Assembly: GCF_021347895.1 (NCBI RefSeq)
Contig: NC_067123.1
Coordinates: 3,054,149-3,118,148, forward strand
Direction of reading: 5' to 3'
DNA: 64,000 nucleotides
DNA from: Acanthochromis polyacanthus
Taxonomy: Eukaryota; Chordata; Actinopteri; Pomacentridae
Shown piece by piece: positions 44,801 through 55,695 of the stretch (position 1 is its first letter; each line of letters opens with the position of its first letter). The notes under the pieces are model-generated. The model was not told the origin of the DNA. It was given only the letters and a program-made list of their open reading frames with translations, and did not search any database. A program made the position numbers and the translations under genes.

Positions 44801-47800
44801 CCAGGAGCCGCAGATCTCGCAAGAGTCGCAGCCGCAGTGAAAGCAGCAGCCGCAGCCGCTCACACTCCAGGTGAGAAACCACCGTTTGATGTATGCTTCA
44901 TTTGAATGCACCATAGCAATGTGTTCAGGAAACATCAGTAAACTGTAGCTAAAATCACTACCTAAGCATTATGTTAATGTAAAACTAGAGTATAAAAAGA
45001 GAAATGTTCATCAGCATGTCAGGGTGATTGACCAACAAAGGGATCAGAAGGTTCGCCTAAACCAGGGGTGTCCAACATGAGGTCCGTGGGCCAAAAGCGG
45101 TCCTCCAGAGGGTCCAACATGAGGCCCGTGGGCCAAAAGTGGTCCTTCATAGGGTCCAACATGAGGTCCGTGGACCAAAAGTGGTCCTCCAGGGGGTCCA
45201 ACATGAGGCCCGTGGACCAAAAGTGGTCCTTCATAGGGTCCAACATGAGGCCCGTGGACCAAAAGTGGTCCTCCAGGGGGTCCAACATGAGGTCCGTGGA
45301 CCAAAAGCGGTCCTCCAGAGGGTCCAACATGAGGCCCGTGGGCCAAAAGTGGTCCTTCATAGGGTCCAACATGAGGTCCGTGGCCCAAAAGTGGTCCTCC
45401 AGGGGGTCCAACATGAGGCCCGTGGACCAAAAGCGGTCCTCCAGGGGGTCCAACATGAGGCCCGTGGTCCAAAAGTGGTCCTCCAGGGGGTCCAACATGA
45501 GGTCCGTGGACCAAAAGTGGTCCTCCAGAGGGTCCAACATGAGGCCCGTGGACCAAAAATGGTCCTCCAGGGGGTCCAACATGAGGCCCGTGGTCCAAAA
45601 GTGGTCCTCCAGGGGGTCCAACATGAGGCCTGTGGTCCAAAAGCGGTCCTCCAGGGGGTCCAACATGAGGCCTGTGGTCCAAAAGCGGTCCTCCAGGGGG
45701 TCCAACATGAGGCCTGTGGTCCAAAAGCGGTCCTCCAGGGGGTCCAACATGAGGCCTGTGGTCCAAAAGCGGTCCTCCAGGGGGTCCAACATGAGGCCTG
45801 TGGTCCAAAAGCGGTCCTCCAGAGGGTCCAACATGAGGCCTGTGGTCCAAAAGTGGTCCTCCAGAGGGTCCAACATGAGGCCCGTGGACCAAAAGCGGTC
45901 CTCCAGAGGGTCCAACATGAGGCCCGTGGACCAAAAGCGGTCCTCCAGAGGGTCCAACATGAGGCCCGTGGACCAAAAGCGGTCCTCCAGAGGGTCCAAC
46001 ATGAGGCCCGTGGACCAAAAGCGGTCCTCCAGAGGGTCCAACATGAGGCCCGTGGACCAAAAGCGGTCCTCCAGAGGGTCCAACATGAGGCCCGTGGACC
46101 AAAAGCGGTCCTCCAGAGGGTCCAACATGAGGCCCGTGGACCAAAAGCGGTCCTCCAGAGGGTCCAACATGAGGCCCGTGGACCAAAAGCGGTCCTCCAG
46201 AGGGTCCAACATGAGGCCCGTGGACCAAAAGCGGTCCTCCAGAGGGTCCAACATGAGGCCCGTGGACCAAAAGCGGTCCTCCAGAGGGTCCAACATGAGG
46301 CCCGTGGACCAAAAGTGGTCCTCCAGAGGGTCCAATCCGGCCCTCAAAGTGTAAAAATTCCAGAGAAGACATTAACTGCAGATTGTAAATTAGTAAAAGT
46401 ATAAATTTAAAATCATTTCTGGACCATGACAAGTTGTTTGGATCATAAAATAAAATACTAGATTGTTTGTATTGTTCTTTTGTTGTTTTGTGCCTCATTT
46501 TTGTGATTTGTCTTGTTTTTGTTGTTTTTGTCTGACTTGTCGTTTTTGTGGTTTTGTGCTTTTTATCTCGCTTGTGTTTTTTGTCTTATTTTTGTAATTT
46601 TGTGTTCGATTTTTTTCATTGTTTATTTCTCATTTTGGTCATTTTTTGATGTCTCGTTTTTGGCATTTGTCCATTTATTTAACGCTTTGTAACTTTCCTG
46701 TTGAATTTTTTGTCTTTTTTTGTTTCGTGTCGTTTGTTTAACTTTTGGTCATTTTGTTTCTTGCTTTTGCAGCTTTGTCTCATTTTTGTGGTATTTTGTC
46801 TTGTTTTTGTCATTTAGTGTGTTTTTTTGTCCCGCTTGTGTTGTCTTATTTTTGTGATTTTGCTTTGTTGTTTTCTCATTTTTGTTGTTTTGTAAATTTT
46901 TTCTCTTAATTTTTTTTGTGTTTCATTTCGTATTTTCTTCTTTTTTTTGAAAGATTTGACATTTTCTTGTTTTTTTCTCCCTTTTTAAATGATTTCTGTA
47001 AAATATAATAATTAGTAAAATGCTACATTGCTCTTTTCTTCTTCTGTCTTGTTTTTGTAATGTTTTGTCTTGCTGTGTTATCTTTTTTTTATCTGACTTT
47101 TGTCGTTTGTCTCGTGTTTTTTAAAGTTTAGTTTCCTTTTTGTGTCGCTCGTGTTAATCTTTTGTCATTTTGTGTTTTGCTTTGTTGGTTTTTCTGTTTC
47201 ACGTTTTTGTCTTTTTGTGTCTAATTTTTGTAGTTTGGTCAGTTTTTTTGTTTTCTAACTTTTTGTCGAATTGTTCTAAATCATATGGAAAAGTTTCAAC
47301 CCTGCAAAAGCTGCAGTTTTATTTATTTTTCAGTTGATATTTTGACACATTTTGCATAGGCTCAGTCTTCTGATGTAATCATCAGATTCTGACAACCATA
47401 CCTGAAACATGCAACAAGAAGTTGGCCTTTTTGCACGTTTTCAAAAGCTATAAACTCAAACACGGTAACCCCGACAGCTCAAATTTGGCCAGGATGTTCT
47501 CCAGGCATGGTTGATTAAAAGTTATCAGAATGTTCCGCAAAAGTCTGAGGGTGTGGAAATGGAAATGGTGGCTGGCAGAAGTTGGATGTTTCGCAACTTT
47601 AACTCCTTTAGAGCAACTGTAACTAATAATATCAGTTTTAGCTAAGCTAGACTCACTTTAACTCTTGTTTTTTTTTTGGCCCACAGAGCGGCGTCTCGTT
47701 CCCGCAGTCGATCCCGCAGCAAGAAGAATAAGGGCAAAAATAAGAAGGAGGAAGAGGAGCGAAGCAACGGAGCCGACAAGGGAAAAGATCGCAGCCGAAG

Positions 47801-48164
47801 CCGCAGCCCCAAGAGCAAAAAGATCAAGAAGGACGGGAAGAAGATGAAGAAGGACGACTCCAGGTCCAGGTCTCGCTCCGGCTCCAGGTCACGCTCCAGG
47901 TCAGGCAACAAGGATCGTTCCAGGAAGTCCGTCTCCAAGGAGCCGGCGAAGAGCGACGACGAGGGTGGCGAGCCGGAGAGGGGCTCCCGCTCCCGGTCTG
48001 GCTCCCCGGCCGAGTCCAAGTCCAGAGCCAGGTCCAAATCCAAGTCAAAGTCCCGCTCCCCGTCCCCGGCCAAAGCCCGCTCCCAGTCCCGGTCCGCTTC
48101 CCGCTCAGAGTCCCGCTCCAAATCCCGCTCCCAGTCTCGTTCCCGCTCCCGTTCCCGCTCCTAG
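38832..48164 (+). CDS. srsf4: Serine/arginine-rich splicing factor 4 (SRSF4)
   Basis: Coding exons: 38832-38938, 40916-41067, 43535-43641, 44487-44701, 44793-44870 and 47687-48164. They total 1137 nt, or 378 residues, with consistent phases. RRM1 (residues 2-72) starts [20 protein letters not shown] and has the [14 protein letters not shown]1. A Gly-rich linker leads to the pseudo-RRM2 (about 105-178), which carries the SWQDLKD signature (117-123) of this SR subfamily. A long RS domain follows from about 185 to the end, finishing [30 protein letters not shown] favours SRSF4 over SRSF5/6. SR proteins bind exonic enhancers in the nucleus and guide constitutive and alternative splicing. The protein is shorter than human SRSF4 (494), mainly in the RS domain. 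Two introns cut the RS region, one holding a 1.3 kb minisatellite. SR genes commonly autoregulate through poison exons, and a candidate lies in intron 2. Confidence 0.95.
38939..40915 (+). other. srsf4 intron 1
   Basis: About 2 kb. CpG content falls away from the promoter, then the sequence is AT-rich. No additional exon, RNA gene or transposon end was recognised. Confidence 0.6.
41384..42392. mobile_element. piggyBac-like family 2 copies in srsf4 intron 2
   Basis: A terminus TTAACCCTCCTGTTGTC occurs at 41384, and a second left-end copy TTTAACCCTCGTGTCGTCCTG at 41538. The right end GACAACAGGTGGGTTAA closes at about 42392. The interior carries the family sequences TTTTAAAGTTTGAAAAT, CTTCTGATGTCCACATTTTC and AATATTTACAAGAATTTTCTTGC, with a partial duplication from about 41996. 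An (AT)n tract lies at 42226-42243. Non-autonomous, with nested or tandem copies. Confidence 0.65.
42570..43470 (+). promoter_or_regulatory. srsf4: Candidate poison-exon region in srsf4 intron 2
   Basis: This stretch is repeat-free, unlike the rest of the intron, and less AT-biased around 42930-43130. A possible cassette exon runs 42981 or 43014 to 43121. The acceptors are CCCCCCTTTCCAAG or CCTGGGCAG, and the donor is ATAG|GTGCCT. Spliced from exon 2 (phase 1) either version hits an in-frame TGA at 43034-43036. A second option ends at the strong donor GTAAGT at 43199 and also contains an in-frame stop. SR genes, SRSF4 included, are known to carry conserved poison exons for nonsense-mediated autoregulation. 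The exon boundaries here are inferred. Confidence 0.4.
43642..44486 (+). other. srsf4 intron 3
   Basis: AT-rich intron with degenerate repeats of the type AAATGACTCAAAATTTGTCCA. It begins with a partial relative of the GACCCCAAACTTTTGAACGG MITE end near 43780. No exon recognised. Confidence 0.5.
45063..46340 (+). repeat. 42-bp minisatellite, about 30 copies, in srsf4 intron 5
   Basis: The tandem unit is 42 bp: GAGGGTCCAACATGAGGCCC, then GTGGACCAAAAGCGGTCCTCCA. Variants include GGGGG for GAGGG and TTCATAGGG units near the 5' end. The array starts at CAGGGGTGTCCAACATG, a hAT-like terminus. Because 42 is divisible by 3 and the unit lacks stops in several frames, both strands show open frames of 420-484 codons. 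These are artefacts with 14-residue periodicity, not genes. The last unit joins the same downstream segment as at 10738-11215. Confidence 0.95.
46341..47290 (+). repeat. T-rich TTTTTGTCATTTTGTGTCTC degenerate repeat
   Basis: Starts with TAAAAATTCCAGAGAAGACA and GATTGTAAATTAGTAAAAG, shared with 10745-10800. It continues as nearly 800 bp of degenerate TTTTGTC(A/G)TTTTGTGTCTC-like sequence. It is the complement type of the GAGACACAAAACGACAAAA repeats elsewhere in the window. The tract lies in srsf4 intron 5, 0.4 kb before the RS-domain exon. Confidence 0.75.
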
Positions 48165-48497
48165 TGGTGGACTGTCCGTGGCCCCGTTCTGTATCTACAT
48201 TCCCCCAGCGCCGCCCGCCTCCTGGTTTTGATAAGTAGCCGTAGAAAGCAGCGCTCTGCTCCCCGTCTTTTATGCACACGCCGCTCCACTTCATTTGACT
48301 TTGACATACTTTTCATTAGAGGTGTTTGTAAGAGAACAGGGTGCAGTCTGAGTTTTATAAGTTTCACCGATGCTCTGGTATGTGTCTTAGCCTTTTTTAA
48401 TCGACGTAGAAGCATACTGTTTTTGTCAATATGCCGGGTGGAGCCAGATCCCACGTCTGCCGCCTTTTGTGAGATCCTTGTACCGTTTTTGTTTCAG

Positions 48498-48503
48498 AAT
48501 AAA
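48498..48503 (+). terminator. srsf4: srsf4 polyadenylation signal
   Basis: A canonical AATAAA lies 334 bp past the srsf4 stop codon, followed within 30 bp by a GT-rich stretch (TGTCTGTTCGGG). This makes a short 3' UTR of about 350-370 bp plausible. Confidence 0.7.
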
Positions 48504-48524
48504 AATGTCTGTTCGGGACTTGGA

Positions 48525-49490
48525 GCCGGATCTGTGTTCTGTTTCTGGATTCACCGAGTTCATTTACTAGAGCTGAAACTAAACAGAGGAAACTGTTTGG
48601 GATACTTCTAAACGTAATTCAGAAATTTAAGTTGATATCTGGGTCATTCCAGATCTGGAGGACATCTGGGTTCAAAATGTTTGAAAAATCAACCTTCTCT
48701 TTTCCAGTTTTCTGCTCCATATTGATCAATAATAGGTATTGATTGGCTCATTTTATTCCATGTTTTCTGTGTTGTTGCTAACCCTACTCTAATCCATGCT
48801 AATGTGATCTTTTTCTCAGCAGTAGAAGCTAGATATTTAGCTAGCTGTTACTGCTGACCACTGATGGAAAACAGTCCAAAGAATGAGTCTGATCCTGATA
48901 ATGAGGTAGAGAGAGACATTCAATCAAGGCTGACAATGGATGAAAAGATGGACAATAGAAGAGAGGACATAGCTTTGATCTACACATTCTGTAGGAACAC
49001 TGTTGGAGGATCAAAATGACAAAAACAAGACAGAAAATGACAGAACTGAGAGACAAAATCACAAAAAACACATAAAACGGCAAAAATGATACACAAAACG
49101 ACTAAAGCAAGACAGAAAATCCCGAAACGAGACAGGAAACAACAAAAACAAGTTCAACCTTGAAAAAAGAAACGGGGTGCTGGGGGGAGGGGAGGAGGGT
49201 CCTGCTGAAGAAATGCCACAATTTTGGAATTAGTCAAAAATAAAACTGTAAAGCTACGATATCTAAGAACTATCATGCTCACAAGTTCTCTAAATTTGGC
49301 AAATTATAGTATTTCAATAGCAGCTTGACGAAACGATAGAGAAAACAGCAGTGGACTACTTCCAGCTGCGGAGGGACACACTTTTCAAGCTAGCTGCGAT
49401 GTCACGCAGGCTGAGTGTAACTGACAGGCGGAGGAACACGACATTCTGCTCGGAGAACACACACGGAGAGGAGGTAAGTTATCTTTTAAA
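48525..49490. other. Intergenic, with degenerate GACAAAAACAAGACAGAAAA repeat
   Basis: No gene recognised. The dispersed CA/GA-rich repeat recurs at 49010-49150. A 116-codon frame starting at 49351 has a donor-like GAGGTAAGT near 49470 but no recognisable similarity. It overlaps the transposon-like sequence that starts near 49495. Confidence 0.4.
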
Positions 49491-49494
49491 AGTC

Positions 49495-49920
49495 AGTGTT
49501 GCCAACTTAGCGACTTTCTCGCTAAATCTAGAGACTTTCCAAAGCGTCCTAGCGACAAATCCAGCAATTTTTTCTGCTGTTTTGAAGACTCTGACGGGAA
49601 AACTCGGATCATTCTGCAGTTACTGTTTTCAACGAGCAGCAGGTGCTGCTGTGAGTTGTGATGGTCCTTTGCTACCCGAGGCTTCAACACATGCGCGGTA
49701 GCTCATGAAGTAATGTATCGAGCCACTGTGCCAACGCTTGATTTGGTCATGTGACTCGTGACGTTTGAATCACTTCAGTGACGTTTGAATCACTCAACTG
49801 CTTCGTATCACCTGATTGGTTCGGTTTGTTTTGTGAATCACTTGGCGGGATTGAGTGTGTTCCGGGATAGGAGATCCCATAGTGTCGTTTATTTGAATGA
49901 TTTTCCGCAGAGTAGGTTGG
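49495..49920. mobile_element. Fish repeat with GTTGCCAACTTAGCGACTTT motif
   Basis: Begins CAGTGTTGCCAACTTAGCGA then CTTTCTCGCTAAATCTAGAGAC, which I recognise as a recurrent fish repeat of probable DNA-transposon origin. Internal direct repeats of GTGACGTTTGAATCACT lie near 49760-49797. The borders are uncertain. Confidence 0.35.
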
Positions 49921-50029
49921 TTTTGTTGCTGCCGTTCGTTGCTTTGACAGTTAGTAGTGTATAGATAGATAGCTAGCTAGATAGATAGATAGATCTGCAG
50001 CAGGAGCCAATCAGGAAAAGGTCCTGTGT

Positions 50030-50690
50030 ATGGCATAATTTCCATTTGCTGCCTGATATCAAGGTAACTACGACTGTTAAAAAAACGAAAAGAGTGGAAA
50101 GAAGATCTAAAGATGGACATAACATCAGAGGACTGGGAACTGATTTGCACCAAAGCCCACACTCAATCAATCAATACCTGATTTAAATTGCTATAATACA
50201 AATGGTTTAGAACATAAATTACACCATTTAAATTAAATTAATTTAACAGCAACATCCCAGATTTATGTGTTAAATGTAATGAGGCAAAGGGAACTTTATA
50301 CCATTGTATGTGGGATTGCCCAAAGGTTAAAAAATTCTGGGGGAAGATTTAACAAACAATAGAAAATATTATTTCTAAAAATATTACAATGAACCCTGCT
50401 CACTTTATTTTGGGACTTTATCCAAGGTGACATAAGTACACCAAGAGTGAGCGTATAATAATAGATTCAAGCCTCCTGCATTCTAAAAAATGACTTGAAT
50501 TTTTTTGGAAAAAACTTGCATACCAAGATTAGTAGACTGGGTGAGGCAGATGTTAATAACCTTTCCTCTGGAAAGAGTGGCACATGTACGAAAAGGGAGA
50601 CAGGATTTGCTTGAGAAAGCGTGGGGACCCTTTATTGCTTTTTTGAAATCCATGAATTTAACAGATGAAAGTGATGAGGTGGAATGAACA
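50030..50690 (+). mobile_element. L1/Tx1-like LINE ORF2 C-terminal fragment
   Basis: The interrupted frame reads DWELICTKAHTQSIN, ITPFKLN, IPDLCVKCNEAKGTLYHCMW and DCPKVKKFWGKI, then ILGLYP. The CxxC...H-C zinc-knuckle-like motif with W-D-C-P and the ordered strings are typical of the C-terminal region of L1/Tx1-clade ORF2. Several stops and frameshifts are present. A (TAGA)n tract precedes it at 49965-49993. Confidence 0.65.
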
Positions 50691-50699
50691 GTTGTGATG

Positions 50700-51860
50700 T
50701 AAACCTCGTGGAAGTGCCATAATGAGAGGAATGACAGGATTACCTGCTGTTCTGTATAAAGTACTGTATTTATGCATTTGCATGTATGGGAACATGTTTA
50801 TTTCTTTTTTTCCCCCATCTCTTTCTCTTCATTTCCTTATTTTATGAGGATCTGTTTAATATGCAAGTACCACATTATGGTTAAAAATATTTGCATAACT
50901 GAGTAAGTCTTGTAAGGTATACTGCAATGCATATATGTACCTGCATACAAAACTGTTAATACATTGTTCAAAAAAATCATATTCAGTTACACAAGCACAC
51001 CCTCTTTACCAATTAACCCAAGACATACTTTGCCAAAATCCATAATATCATCTGTATTTGCACCAGCCTCATGTGAAAATTGCATCAGTCTGTACTTATA
51101 GAGCACATCTCATGAATGTAGCAGCACCGTTTAAATGTTTCATAACACAGAATATCAGTGAAGAGTATATAGGGTTACAGACAGACATGGCAAATAAGAA
51201 ACAGGCTCTTCAGTAGTTATTGTCATTATTATTACTGGTAATATTATTATTATTATTGTAGCCACTAGAACAGATACAATCATCTAATGTAGTGGAACAG
51301 GAACGTGCATGGCGAATCAAATCCAGAACAATCCATGAACCAATCAGAAACATGAATCAATTGCGCTTCATTGTATTGACCACTAGATGTCCGACTCGAG
51401 CACTGAGTGTCAGTGAAGCCTCGAGTAATGAAGCATGTATTGGATAAAGTGTTGAAGCTTCAACAAAGCCTCGATCAGCCATCACTAGCTGTGAGCTTCT
51501 CCCCGTCCCAAAGCACAGGCTGTCACTCCAGTAATAAGTCTATTTTTACCGTAAGCGCCGTGTTTCACGCATATTTTAAGCCAGCCTGTAATCGCGGTGA
51601 CCAGGTGGGGCAGTAATGAGCCAGTGTAGGTTTTACGCAACCAGAACTACAGGAGAAGAAGCAAACAACCAATAGGTTGCCTTGCTTTAGATCACGTGAT
51701 ATTCACTCAACGTCATAGACTCACGCTCAGCGGCTGTGTGCTCACTGGGAAAGTCTGACAGGAGGTCCTCACATACTTCGGTGAGAAGCCAGTTTCCAAG
51801 GGAGAAAATCCATGACAGTGGTGGAAGTCAAATGAGGTGAAGTACCCCTTTTTGTCAAGG
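50700..51860. other. Intergenic, no gene recognised
   Basis: AT-rich sequence. From about 51290 it carries repeats such as CATGAATCAATTGCGCTTCATT and GAAGCATGTATTGGATAAAG that look transposon-derived. This part may be the 5' portion of the hAT element whose transposase end lies at 51861-52031, but no BED finger was identified. Confidence 0.35.
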
Positions 51861-52031
51861 TGAGCAAAGTCCTACCTCTGTATACCAAGCACTACTACAC
51901 CAGCAGAGCGGCTGTTTTCTGCAGCAGGGAATATAGCCTCTAAAAAGAGAGCTAGCCTTAGCCCAGAGCATGTGGACATGCTAACATTTTTGCACTGCAA
52001 TGCAAAGTTCATGATTCATTCATTAGACTAA
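51861..52031 (+). pseudogene. hAT transposase C-terminal dimerisation domain fragment
   Basis: An open frame to the stop at 52029-52031 encodes AKSYLCIPSTTTPAERLFSA, then AGNIASKKRASLSPEHVDML and TFLHCNAKF. This is the hAT C-terminal dimerisation signature (P-x-T-S/T-x-P-x-E-R-x-F-S-x-A-G, then L-x-P-x-x-V-x-x-L-x-F-L). A GTGAGC splice-donor-like sequence just upstream may mark an exon border. The catalytic part was not found. It is likely the 3' remnant of an inactive hAT element. Confidence 0.75.
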
Positions 52032-52359
52032 TGTTTACATTATTTGTAAAATGCACTTGTTTTCTCTAAATATTCAGTTTTTATAAACTCTTAAAAATGT
52101 GACTTCCATTTAGGATCCTGAAATGACACTTTATTTTGAGTTTTGTTTACAGTTTCACAGCATGTTAATAAGCTGTAAAACTCGTTCTCAGTGAAATTTG
52201 TGTTTTTATTTGGAAAAAATAAAATACAGTTAACAGCAAAATTGTTTCTGTTTTCTTTCTATTTTCAAATTACTACCTTAAATTTAGTTCACTACTTTTG
52301 GAGCCCTTACTTGTGATATTATTGTAGTACAGCTTAAAATAAATGGTGCCCAGAAAATG

Positions 52360-52708
52360 CTTCTCTACAGGAAAGATGTTTTTAAAGTATAAATGTTGCC
52401 TTGGTGGAACTTCATTTAAGATCTTGTGACGTTGGATGGTTGTATGAGTATGTGTGTGTTGATGAGTCAGTGTTTGATTGCTGCTCATTGAGACATACTA
52501 AAATACAACTCTGGATAAGTTTTTGAAGAATTAGGACGTAACATGGTTAAAAGCTCTTAAAATGTACGTTGAATGACATCGGCCCTTTATTAATATGTTA
52601 CATTGGAAAATAAAGGCAAAACTAAAATATAAGTGAATAAACCGATTAATCAAAGAAAATAATATACCGATTAATCGATTATCAAAATAATCATTAGTTG
52701 CAGCCCTA
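52360..52708 (-). mobile_element. hAT-type repeat with TAGGGCTGCAACTAATG end (inverted copy)
   Basis: Read on the minus strand it starts TAGGGCTGCAACTAATGATT, with ATAATCGATTAATCGGT after it. It continues through sequence matching 60423-60750 (TCATTCAACGTACATTTTAAGAGCTTTTAACC and AACACTGACTCATCAACACA, each present in both). The two copies are in opposite orientation about 8 kb apart. The left end is less certain than the right. Confidence 0.7.
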
Positions 52709-53499
52709 AAGTCGACTTAACTTTGAGACTTAAGTTGAAAATACAAACTATTATTAGTTAAACAACTTGTATAAGTTCAGAGTGAGTTGAAACAATGGTT
52801 ACTTTCAAGTTGCGTTTACTGACATTTTTAAGGCAGCAGGTGAACTTCTGTTTCTAAGTTTAACTGGCTTAAAATGTTTTACAGTACGTCACCATGGTAA
52901 CAGATGGTGCACAGCTAGATCACTGTGAGCTGTATGTTAGCTGTCCCACTGATTGAAGCCGTGCAGTTACCGTGTCACACGCTGTCTGAGTTGTGTTGCC
53001 ATGGGAACCTACATGCATTCATTTGGTGATGCAGAGAAACCATCAGTATGTTTGTGTCCTCGTTCCTGATTTGCTGCCCAGTCTGTTTCCACTGCTGGTG
53101 CTGCAGTTGGTGGAACACTGATTTGAAAATGGATTATTCTGTTGGTATGTAACTCAGAGAACATTTAGTCAGTAACATTAATTCCACTTTTATTTGGCCC
53201 AAGAAGGAAAAGAGATTTCCACGTCTCCTTCACTGTGGGACGGTAACAGACCTCCATGCACTTCCTCAATATCACGTGTAAATAAATGAAGTTTAAAGTT
53301 TCAGAGCTCTGATGTACGGCTGTGTCAGGAAAATTCTTTAGTGCAGTCCTGACCGCTCCAAATTAATCCCCAGAGTCGTCTCAAGTCAAAGCAAAGTTTT
53401 ACTTGCCACAAGGAATCAACATGCACAGAACACAGTGTGAACAAGTGACTGGCAAAGGGTGAAAATAGCACAGCTTTGTACGGACACTTAAACATGAGT
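52709..53499. other. Intergenic, no gene recognised
   Basis: Includes a short AAGTTGAAAATACAAACT-type low-complexity segment at 52710-52880 and otherwise unassigned sequence. No open frame with family similarity. Confidence 0.4.
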
Positions 53500-54065
53500 T
53501 AATAATAACTTTATTTATGAAGCTCTTTCCGTCAAAGTGCTGTACACAAAAATAAAAACAGGTAAAACAGAACAATACAAAGACATCAGTAAAACAAACC
53601 ATTTAGGATTCATATGTAAGAGAAAACAAGTGGGTCTTCAGCTTAGTTTTAAATACATTAATGGAGGATGCCTGCCTGATTTCAGCAGGCAGACTGTTCC
53701 ACAATGTTGGTGCCTGGAATGAGAAAGCCCGTTCCCCAACCGTCTTTTTACAGACCTTTGGAAGATACAGAAGTCCCGTCCCCTGGGAACGGAGAACCCG
53801 AGTGGGGACATACGGGTTCAGCAGGCTGGATAGATAAGACGGGGTAGTTCCATGAACAGTTTTCTAGGTTAGTAGCAGCACCTTAAAGTGTGCTCTAACA
53901 TGAACAGGTAGCCAGAGCAGAGAGGCCAGCACTGGAGTAATATGCTCGTATTTACTTGTTCTGGTCAGAACGCGAGCTGCTGGTTCTGGAACGTCTGCAG
54001 GCTACGAAAACTCTTCATTGGCAGAGCCCATAAAAGGACATTGCAATAATCCAACCACATCTTGG
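53500..54065 (-). mobile_element. L2/CR1-like LINE ORF2 C-terminal fragment
   Basis: On the minus strand, broken frames encode SLLWLPVHVRAHFKVLLLT, PSYLSSLLNPYVPTRVLRSQ, GERAFSFQAPTLWNSLPAEI and FKTKLKTHLF. These are the usual C-terminal landmarks of fish L2/CR1-like ORF2. The 3' end reads CATAAATAAAGTTATTATTA, as in the tails of these elements. Stops (for example after LLLT) show it is dead. Confidence 0.75.
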
Positions 54066-55695
54066 TACGTGTTCTCTCTAGGTCGCTACAGGCAGTGGGT
54101 TCACACTGGTTTGTTATCCGTCAAATTCCTGTGCAAGCAGCTCGTCTCCTCGTTCCTCTTTTAGCATACGTCACACAGTATTACCACCTCGTAACGATCC
54201 AACCTCTAGGGGTTGGCTGGATGCAACAAAATAACCAGATGTTATTGGTTTAGGTAAGGGATTTATTGCTTCGTAGCAAAGGAACGTAAAAGTGACAATG
54301 AAAAACAAACTAAACAAAACTGGTGCCTCACACTCATTGATTTCACAGTTAAAAGACTCCAAGACAGAGTGACTTCCTCACTAAAGTGGCAGGCTGCTAA
54401 TTTGAGCCTCAGTCTCCTCTCGACAGCAAGTTCCACACCAAGATAGCAGCTGCCAACAGAAACCCAGAGTGTCGGCAGATCTCACCACGAGTATCTACCG
54501 ATCGAAGTGTCTGCAGTACCCGCCAACCCTCCACCGTACCTGCAGACCGAAACACACACAAAGAGGCACCAGGGTGGACTGGTCAAAGTACCAGCCACCT
54601 AAACTAATGGCATGGTGGCAGCTATATAGGTTGCAGGTGTGGTGAAAGCTGCATCTGGTTGGATCAGAGGTGGAGGTGAGCTGGAGGGTGGCCCAATCAG
54701 GACGGCCGGAGGGCGGAGAGAACCGGATTGCAGGGCAGGTCGTCAGCTGTGGTGTCATCAGCTGGAATGGCTGGCAGATGAGTTCCTAGAGACTCTGAAA
54801 CAACCACAGCTGAACCCACACATGTAACTCTTCCCCCACACAAAGGTCCAACAGGAACACCACCTCAAGAATCAAACGGCACACCAATACTGGTGGCCGT
54901 AACAGTCACAGTATTACAATAAAAAAAACATTCAATCATCTAATTCAATCATTTTCATAACAAGCTGTTGGAGGCAAAACCTTTTTGTTCTTTGCAATAA
55001 ATCAGAGGAATCCAAGTTGTCTGTTGTTCTTTTCTTCAGAGCTCTGAAGGTACAGGTGACGCAGAGTGCAAAGCAGTCTATGGGAGAATACAAAGAACAG
55101 AGTGAGAGCTGTCTATATACTGAACCAGAAATAAATGGCTTTATTGAGGGTAACTGAGCAGTAAAATGCATACAGGAACTTACAACATGAACAGTTTTCT
55201 ACCAGCATTTCTGCCTTGAATCACCTGCAGCAGCATCTTTATATTCTCTTTATTCTCTTTTTCCATGCCTGTTTTCTGTCTGTGTTCCATATTTTTAACG
55301 GTTTAAGTTCATTTGTATGAATTTTAGGTGAAATTGAAAAGAGCTAAAAGTCAACTATTGAGTTGAAATGTGTCCTCTGTGTTGGCTGATGAACATATAG
55401 GACACTCTGGCACTTGTGTATAGAGTGGTATCCTAATGAAGATGTGTTTGATGTTACAGGTGATCGGCAGGAGGAGAGTCTGATGGAGGAGCTGAGGAGG
55501 AGAAGAGGAACAATGAAATCTTCACAAAAAGTGAGAAACATATGACTGTAATATCAGTCATTAATTTCTTATTTGAAATGTGTGAAGTTGCTCCAGTTGG
55601 ACAGATGATCCAAGCAAAGCCAGGTAACATTGGCTGGAGAGATGCAGCTCTGCAGAGGCAGCTGAACTGAGGATAAAGTGGTGGATGGCTCAGAA
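54066..55695. other. Intergenic, no gene recognised
   Basis: Unassigned sequence. 54370-54830 is GC-richer and contains a TATA-like GCTATATAGG at about 54622, which could be part of a retrotransposon or a promoter. No inverted or direct terminal repeat was found to support either. Open frames here are short and have no recognisable motifs. Confidence 0.3.

Noticed and set aside
45019..46498. Four long open frames (421-484 codons) on both strands
   Set aside because: They are produced by a 42-bp, stop-free tandem repeat in an srsf4 intron. Unit length divisible by three opens several frames at once, and there is no independent coding signal.
47642..48294. Minus-strand frames opposite the srsf4 RS exon
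   Set aside because: Arg/Ser codon repeats open the complementary strand. The plus-strand frame is the RS domain, spliced in phase to the rest of srsf4.
54600..54650. TATA-like motif as a possible LTR or gene promoter
   Set aside because: No long terminal direct repeats, primer-binding site or downstream coding frame could be found to support it.
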